Assembly: GCA_905250025.1 (NCBI GenBank)
Contig: CAJNOJ010000209.1
Span: forward strand, 120,365 to 184,364
From: Adineta ricciae
Lineage: Eukaryota; Rotifera; Eurotatoria; Adinetida; Adinetidae
Reading direction: 5' to 3'
Length of the DNA stretch: 64,000 bases
Within the stretch, counting starts at the first letter, position 1; each line of letters begins with the position of its first letter. The translations under genes were made by a program, and so were the position numbers. The notes under the pieces are model-generated. The model did not search any database, had not been told where the DNA came from, and worked only from the letters and a program-made list of their open reading frames with translations. Shown piece by piece: positions 58,910 through 64,000 of this stretch.

Positions 58910-59331
58910 TTGTAACTTTTGATTGGAAAGTTATTTAGACCTGCGGTTTTCACCATTCGTTAGAGGAGGGTCGGAGGCAGATACCTATGCGGGAAAGTCA
59001 CCAGTCAAAGCTCTTCTTATAGTGGACTCTCGCTGACGAAATTTATCAGGTGTTAGCAGACCTTTCTAAGGACTTTTTTTATGATGCTGGTACTCCAACA
59101 TGCCCACTGTACGTTGGTATCGACGGAATTTTTCTACTTTCCTTCCTGGAAATACCAGTGATATTTTAACATTGAAATTATACGAGGAATTTCTCACTAA
59201 GAAACGAAATTTTCCTAAACATATATTCAGATTACAACTTTTTTAGTTCACTTGATCTTATAATCTTTCAATTTCTTATAAAATCTTCTATAGCAATCGA
59301 GATCCTGTTGTTGATACACAAAAACGTATCG
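58910..59331 (+). mobile_element. Truncated transposon end (DDE element), cut at N59332
   Basis: Matches 59885-60306 (inner part of the inverted repeat plus the transposase 3' flank). It begins at TTGTAAC, lacking the outer ~40 bp of the inverted repeat seen at 59847. Either a different subfamily boundary or a truncated copy. Confidence 0.75.
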
Positions 59332-59332
59332 N

Positions 59333-59846
59333 GCATATATTCTTATATAGATTCTATGTAGATGCAGAAATCGTCACAGTTTAATCATTGCTTAGTTCAA
59401 TAAAATCAGATCTTCAAAGTGAAACTGTCAGTTGTGAAAGAAAAATTCGATATCTGTGTTGAATATGATGATATACTCATACAACTGATTTCGATCTTTA
59501 ATCAGTTTAATTTTTGACACATGCGATGAACGTGTCATGACCGAATCACATATACTATCCGCTGAAGAACCTTTTATTTACACACCATTCAATGCAATTG
59601 AGCAAAGTTTATTTTCTCTTTTTCTTAAAGTTGCGAATATAATTGTTTTATTAAAAACTAAGAAACGTATAAACACACGTTTCATACAATCATTGATTGT
59701 AGCATTTTGCTGAATTTTCATGAATTCAGGTCAATGCATGTGTTGATGTACTCTATTATGTATCGAAAGCAGAAACTTTCAATTACAAAAGTAAAAATCT
59801 AGTATTTCATTACATGCACAAATGTATGTGGATTATACAATTTCTA
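59333..59846. other. Left flank of the transposon, nothing recognised
   Basis: About 510 bp AT-rich sequence between contig join N59332 and the element. No obvious continuation of the ADP-ribosyltransferase gene that flanks the other end. Confidence 0.4.
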
Positions 59847-59991
59847 CTATCGAAATTTTTATAAAAGGCAGGTGGAAGAAATCTTTGTAACTTTTGATTG
59901 GAAAGTTATTTAGACCTGCGGTTTTCACCATTCGTTAGAGGAGGGTCGGGGGCAGATACCTATGCGGGAAAGTCACCATTCAAAGCTCTTC
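59847..59991 (+). repeat. Left terminal inverted repeat of the DDE transposon
   Basis: Reverse complement of 62787-62929 with few differences; the outer end reads CTATCGAAATTTTTATAAAA. Confidence 0.8.
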
Positions 59992-60355
59992 GTACAGTGG
60001 ACTCTCGCTGACGAAGTTTATCAGGTGTTAGTAGACCTTTTTAAGGACTTTTTTTATGATGCTGGTACTCCAACATGCCCACTGCACGTTGGTATCGACG
60101 GAATTTTTCTACTTTCCTTCCTGGAAATACCAGTGATATTTTAACATTGAAATTATACGAGGAGTTTCTCACGAAGAAACGAAATTTTCCTAAACATATA
60201 TTCAGATTACAATTTTTTTAGTTCAGTTGATCTTATAATGTTTCAATTTCTTATAAAATCTTCTATAGCAATCGAGATCCTGTTGTTGATACACAAAAAC
60301 GTATCGAATTAAAATAATTATGAATGAGAGAATACTTTTTTTTCTGTGTATTCTA

Positions 60356-61341
60356 CTACTCGTCATCCGAATCTGTTTCTTCACTATCTGATTGTAAATA
60401 AGGTTCGACGTCTTCCTCCATAATTGTATCAGCTGTTTTGTACATTTCTTCAATTTTACTAACATGGTGAAAATACGAAGTTGCACGTTTATCATCCATT
60501 GCGACCATAAATTCCTCAATCAGTTGTTTCACATCATCCTGACGAAACGTCGTGTTTTGATCACGAACGAATTGCTTGAGACTATTCCACGACAATTCAA
60601 TAGGATTGAGGCTACAATGTAGTTTTGGTAAACGAAATATTCCTATACCATATTTTTTTCCAATTTGATCACTCTATTCAACAAAATAATAAGGAACAAC
60701 ATAGTGTTAAAATCTCGAAATAGGAGTTTAAAATGGCTTACAATATATTCTTTAGGTGGACAATTGGCACACGCGAGCTCTAACAACTGAGCTTTGATGA
60801 ATTTTTCCGAAAAATTAATTTTGTGATCTTTTAACCATTGTTGAATTTCTCCCTTTGGCGAAGCACGTTTCGGAATCACTGATTCTTTTGTGAGTTTATT
60901 GTGCCAAGTCGCGTTATCTAGACAGATAGCAATTCGATCTTTCTTTCCTAAGAAGAAAATGTCAAAAATCATTAGAAAATTCGACTCAAAATGCATCCGC
61001 TTACCAATCTCCTCTCTTAAGTTGCGCAAGTTGAATCCATATTATGATCTTCTGTACAAGTCCAAATATCAACTGATGGAATATGATAACCATTGACATC
61101 TATTAGTGCTGATACCGCCAGACGGGATCCTGTGAACAAAACAAATAATGACGTGTAAAAGGATACTTTACGAGTGATTTTATCGCTTACCTCTTCCACC
61201 ACCTTTTTTGATTTAACCTTCGCCATTTAAAGTCCAAATAGATCGTTTAACTTCTCGAAGATTTATCCAAGTTTCATCGTGATAGTACAAATGAACATTA
61301 GCTGCTCGAAGTTCTTCTAGAGTCTGAAAATATTTCGCTCT
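60356..61341 (-). pseudogene. DDE transposase copy A, intron-containing, frame broken
   Basis: The three catalytic residues are visible: HDETWIN (D1, about 61269-61289), CLDNATWHNKL (D2) and NPIELSW (E). Three spliceosomal introns: GTAAGC...TTCACAG before SRLAVSALID, a second (57 nt in copy B) ending TTCTTAG, and a third ending AATAG before SDQIGKKYG. The protein ends in the acidic EETDSDDE. Relative to copy B a short segment (HFITWL region) is deleted between GATTCAAC repeats and one T is lost in the CAACTTAAG stretch, shifting the frame. Its third acceptor is intact. The 5' end is cut at N61342. Confidence 0.75.
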
Positions 61342-61342
61342 N

Positions 61343-61694
61343 CGCTGACGAAATTTATCAGGTGTTAGCAGACCTTTTTAAGGACTTTTTTTTATGATGC
61401 TGGTACTCCAACATGCCCACTGCACGTTGGTATCGACGGAATTTTTCTACTTTCCTTCCTGGAAATACCAGTGATATTCTAACATTAAAATTATACGAGG
61501 AATTTCTCACTAAGAAACGAAATTTTCCTAAACATATATTCAGATTACAACTTTTTTTAGTTCACTTGATCTTATAATCTTTCAATTTCTTATAAAATCA
61601 TCTATAGCAATCGAGATCCTGTTGTTGATATACAAAAACGTATCCGATTAAAATAATTATGAATGGGAGAAGACATTTTTTTCTGTGGATTCTA
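61343..61694. other. Second copy of the transposon left flank, downstream of copy B
   Basis: Starts at CGCTGACGAAATTTATC, the same sequence as 60009 and 59033, lying between N61342 and the 3' end of transposase copy B. Confirms that fragments of several element copies were concatenated. Confidence 0.75.
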
Positions 61695-62785
61695 CTACTC
61701 GTCATCCGAATCTGTTTCTTCACTGGCTGATTGGAAATAAGGTTCGACGTCTTCCTCCATAATTGTATCAGTTGTTTTGTACATTTCTTTAATTTTACCA
61801 ACATGGTGAAAATACGAAGTTGCACGTTTATCATCCATTGCGACCATAAATTGCTCAATCAGTTGTTTCGCATCATCCTGACGAAACGTCGTGTTTTGAT
61901 CACGAACGAATTGCTTGAGATTATTCCACGACAATTCAATACAATTGAGGCTACAATGTAGTTTTGATAAACGAAATATTTCTATACCATACTTTTTTCC
62001 CATTTGATCACTGTATTCAACAAAATAATAAGGAACAACGTAGTGTTAAAATCTCGAAATAGGAGTTTAAAATGGCTTACGATATATTCTTTAGGTGGAC
62101 AATTCGCACACACGAGCTCTGACAACTGAGCTTTAATGAATTTTTCCAAAAAAATTAATTTGTGATCTTTTAACCATTGTTGAATTTCTCCCTTTGGCGA
62201 AGCACGTTTCGGAATCACTGATTCATTTGTGAGTTTATTGTGCCAAGTCGCGTTATCTAGACAGATAGTAATTCGTTCTATCTTTCCTAAGAAGAAAATG
62301 CCAAAAATCATTAAAAAATTCGACTCAAAATGCATCCGCTTACCAATCTCCTCTCTTAAAGTTGCGCAAGTTGAATCTAACCACGTGATAAAATGCGTTG
62401 AATCCATATTATGATCTTCTGTACAAGTCCAAATATCAACTGATGGAATATGATAACCACTGACATCTATTAGTGCTGATACCGCCAGACGGGATCCTGT
62501 GAACAAAACAAATAATGATGTGTAAAAGGATACTTTACGAGTGATTTTATCGCTTACCTCTTCCACCACCTTTTTTGATTTCACCTTCGCCATTTAAAGT
62601 CCAAATAGATCGTTTAACTTCTCGAAGATTTATCCAAGTTTCATCGTGATAGTACAAATGAACATTAGCTGCTCGAAGTTCTTCTAGAGTCTGAAAATAT
62701 TTCGCTCTTGCTGCAACAAAAGCCTGTGAATCTAATGCAATTTTGATTTTTGATGTTCGTTGATATATGAAACCAAGCTAAAAAA
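61695..62785 (-). pseudogene. DDE transposase copy B, intron-containing, third splice acceptor mutated
   Basis: D1 (HDETWIN, about 62634-62654) joins over a 61-nt intron to SRLAVSALIDV, then TEDHNMDSTHFITWLD, CLDNATWHNKL (D2) and NCIELSW (E; the usual Pro is Cys). The segment lost in copy A is present. In the third intron AATAG has become AATACAG, which moves the acceptor 2 nt and brings TGA into frame. So A and B are defective at different points. The N-terminal DNA-binding part is not covered because of N62786. Confidence 0.75.
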
Positions 62786-62786
62786 N

Positions 62787-62929
62787 AGAGCTTTGAATGG
62801 TGATTTTCCCGCATAGGTATCTGCCCTCGACCCTCCTCTAACGAATGGTGAAAACCGCAGGTCTAAATAACTTTCCAATCAAAAGCTACAAAGATTTCTT
62901 CCACCTGCCTTTTATAAAAATTTCGATAG
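62787..62929 (-). repeat. Right terminal inverted repeat of the DDE transposon
   Basis: Begins immediately after N62786 and runs to the TA at 62930-62931. It overlaps the apparent 3' end of the ADP-ribosyltransferase gene. Confidence 0.8.
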
Positions 62930-64000
62930 TAGTAAGTCGACGAAGTTGTTCGTCATCATCCGCCGTCAGAGTCAGTTGTACTTCAAAGAGCTGACTGCTT
63001 TCGTCTATTCTCTTCAGTTGGTTGATGCGGAAGATGCTATGCATGGAAAAGAGTATCTCCGCTTCGGTTTGAAAATAGCTGGCGGATTGAATATCAGCGA
63101 ACGGTGTTGACGAAATTGTCGGATCGACAGTTATGACGAAAAGAATTCCGACCATGTCCGTCTTCTTTGAAGAACCTTGAGCGAAGCTTAGAGAAACTAA
63201 TCTTTCCTTACTAGTGGAAAGAAAATTGTTGAACGATATCAGTCCACCTTGTGCATTTTTCAGCTTCTCGAAATAGATTGTCGAGAGTCCTTGTCCTCGG
63301 TAAACGATAAAAGGCTGATCACGATACTGACCAATCTGCTCTTGGTGCAGTTGTTCAATTTGTCGATGGAGATCATGAATAAAGAAACCCATGTTGACGA
63401 TTATGTCCGCCTCCAATAATCGGAGGGCTAGATTAAGCATCTGGTAAGTAAAGCATTCCCGGGTATACCACCAAATTGCCTTATTTGAACAATAACTCCG
63501 CTCAAATTCATCGATGATTGTCAATTCGCATAGGTTACCAGCATATTTTCTTCTGCAGTAGTTTATCAAGTCTTGACGAGATTGTTCATTGTGTTCCATA
63601 TCAATCAAGGTGTTCTTGAATAATTGGGTGTACATAAACGAAGGCTCCAATTGATTTAAATCGGTAGTGGAGCTCATGTCATCCGAGACAACAAAGCTTA
63701 CTGGTATGGCATCTTGATTGCATTGCTTGACGGAAGATCGGAGGGCCTCACAGATAGGTTGAATGTGGTTGTATACACCTTTGATCTTGGGCCACTTTGT
63801 AATCCACTGTTTGTGTGCTGTCTGATTACCACAAAATATGTAAATAGAATTCACCATTGCCATTGAATGAATTCGTGGCACTAACTCTTGTCCCATATAG
63901 CCTGAACTAATAACGAAGACTTCCTCCGTATGAATCCCTTGCAGAAAGTCCACACACTGATCTAGTTGGCTGAATATTGTTACATCATTGATCTCATTAC
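62886..64000 (-). CDS. Arginine ADP-ribosyltransferase (R-S-E type), 5' end outside window, 3' end supplied by a transposon
   Basis: The frame is open to the window edge (upstream of 63953 it continues as INDVTIFSQLDQC), so the start lies beyond 64000. The C-terminal half has the R-S-E catalytic set of NAD:arginine ARTs: VYRGQGLS (Arg), FLSTSKE (Ser-Thr-Ser) and QTEAEILFS (E-x-E). The N-terminal half (GYMGQELVPRIH, YIFCGN, KWPKIKGVYNHI) matches the conserved upstream domain seen in bdelloid ART proteins from memory. The enzyme would transfer ADP-ribose to arginine of a protein target. The last ~14 codons and the stop fall inside the transposon inverted repeat (62886-62929), so the original C terminus, possibly with further repeats, has been replaced. 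Confidence 0.82.
   Translation of the reverse strand, partial: NEINDVTIFSQLDQCVDFLQGIHTEEVFVISSGYMGQELVPRIHSMAMVNSIYIFCGNQTAHKQWITKWPKIKGVYNHIQPICEALRSSVKQCNQDAIPVSFVVSDDMSSTTDLNQLEPSFMYTQLFKNTLIDMEHNEQSRQDLINYCRRKYAGNLCELTIIDEFERSYCSNKAIWWYTRECFTYQMLNLALRLLEADIIVNMGFFIHDLHRQIEQLHQEQIGQYRDQPFIVYRGQGLSTIYFEKLKNAQGGLISFNNFLSTSKERLVSLSFAQGSSKKTDMVGILFVITVDPTISSTPFADIQSASYFQTEAEILFSMHSIFRINQLKRIDESSQLFEVQLTLTADDDEQLRRLTTIEIFIKGRWKKSL

Larger units (their letters stand above)
59847..62929. mobile_element. Tc1/mariner-like (IS630-Tc1) DDE transposon, assembled from at least two copies
   Basis: The ends at 59847 (+) and 62929 (-) are inverted repeats of about 145 bp, each preceded by TA in the order CTACTATCG, as expected for TA-targeting elements. 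Inside are two direct copies of the transposase (minus strand) separated by N61342, and N62786 adjoins the right repeat. One real element would contain one transposase; the two here are probably different genomic copies stitched together at shared sequence. Confidence 0.8.

Noticed and set aside
59962..60144. 60-residue plus-strand frame inside the transposon end
   Set aside because: It overlaps the inverted repeat and subterminal sequence and is not conserved as a frame in the copy at 58987-59169 beyond shared DNA identity.
62594..62785. Start of the transposase at the MAKVKS-type Met near 62593
   Set aside because: That Met lies out of frame with the DETW exon, and its first residues are frame-shifted exon and intron sequence; the real exon boundary is GGGRG followed by SRLAV after the 61-nt intron.
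59847..62931. Assembly hairpin of the ADP-ribosyltransferase gene (matching ~40 bp outside both inner repeats)
   Set aside because: Left and right similarity stops at the same TA-adjacent point (CTACTATCG), so the shared bases are better read as the outer part of a ~145-bp terminal inverted repeat.
1..64000. tRNA genes, rRNA, CRISPR arrays and telomeric repeats
   Set aside because: No tRNA B-box with matching A-box, no rRNA-like stretch, no regularly spaced short repeats and no telomere-like tandem arrays were seen by eye; a covariance-model scan would be decisive for tRNAs.

Overview
The window looks like animal (metazoan) nuclear DNA, most likely from a bdelloid rotifer. This is inferred from AT-rich sequence, very short GT-AG introns (about 50-80 nt), a mixture of animal-type genes (rhodopsin-like GPCRs, EGF/transmembrane proteins, a polycystin-type REJ region, an arginine ADP-ribosyltransferase) and bacterial-looking enzymes, and two near-copies of one gene block. 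No rRNA or tRNA gene, CRISPR array or telomere repeat was seen. Nine isolated single N characters (646, 7816, 22422, 45740, 54617, 57357, 59332, 61342, 62786) mark contig joins. Almost all sit at duplicated sequence, so long-range order should be treated as provisional.

Layout. 1-5399 (-): one four-exon gene joining ankyrin repeats, a WWE-like segment, a coiled coil and a DEAH-type helicase; its 3' end lies beyond the window. 6274-9192 (+): a divergent partner with a J-like domain, ankyrin repeats and a PARP-like C terminus. 7917-18692: block copy 1, holding the end of the J/ankyrin/PARP-like gene, a GNAT acetyltransferase, a two-TM protein, an M20 peptidase, a multi-TM protein, a small secreted protein, an FG-GAP relic, an HSL-type hydrolase and the first half of a secreted adhesin-like gene. 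In copy 1 that last gene continues into a second adhesin-like domain and a broken REJ region ending at N22422. 22423-33173: block copy 2, same order, with its adhesin-like gene ending instead in EGF repeats, a TM helix and a basic tail (to 34421).

35395-51235: single genes. These are an intronless bacterial-type Orn/Lys/Arg decarboxylase, a GPCR, a tandem pair of C1-like cysteine peptidases with bacterial-style active sites, a Cys-rich repeat protein, a divergent pair of almost identical 76-residue genes sharing one promoter region (plus a third partial copy), a fold-back MITE, a sulfotransferase and a second GPCR. 51757-57356: a tandem duplication of a unit that pairs a badly decayed membrane-protein gene with an intact two-exon 92-residue gene. 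58910-62929: copies of a Tc1/mariner-like DDE transposon with intron-containing transposases and ~145-bp inverted repeats, inserted at the 3' end of an ADP-ribosyltransferase gene that runs off the window (62886-64000, -).

Functional themes are inferential. The first two genes form a divergent pair that could combine ADP-ribose writing (PARP-like) with ADP-ribose reading plus RNA unwinding (WWE-like/helicase). Several enzymes are candidates for horizontal acquisition from bacteria. Gene copies across the window are at different stages of decay.
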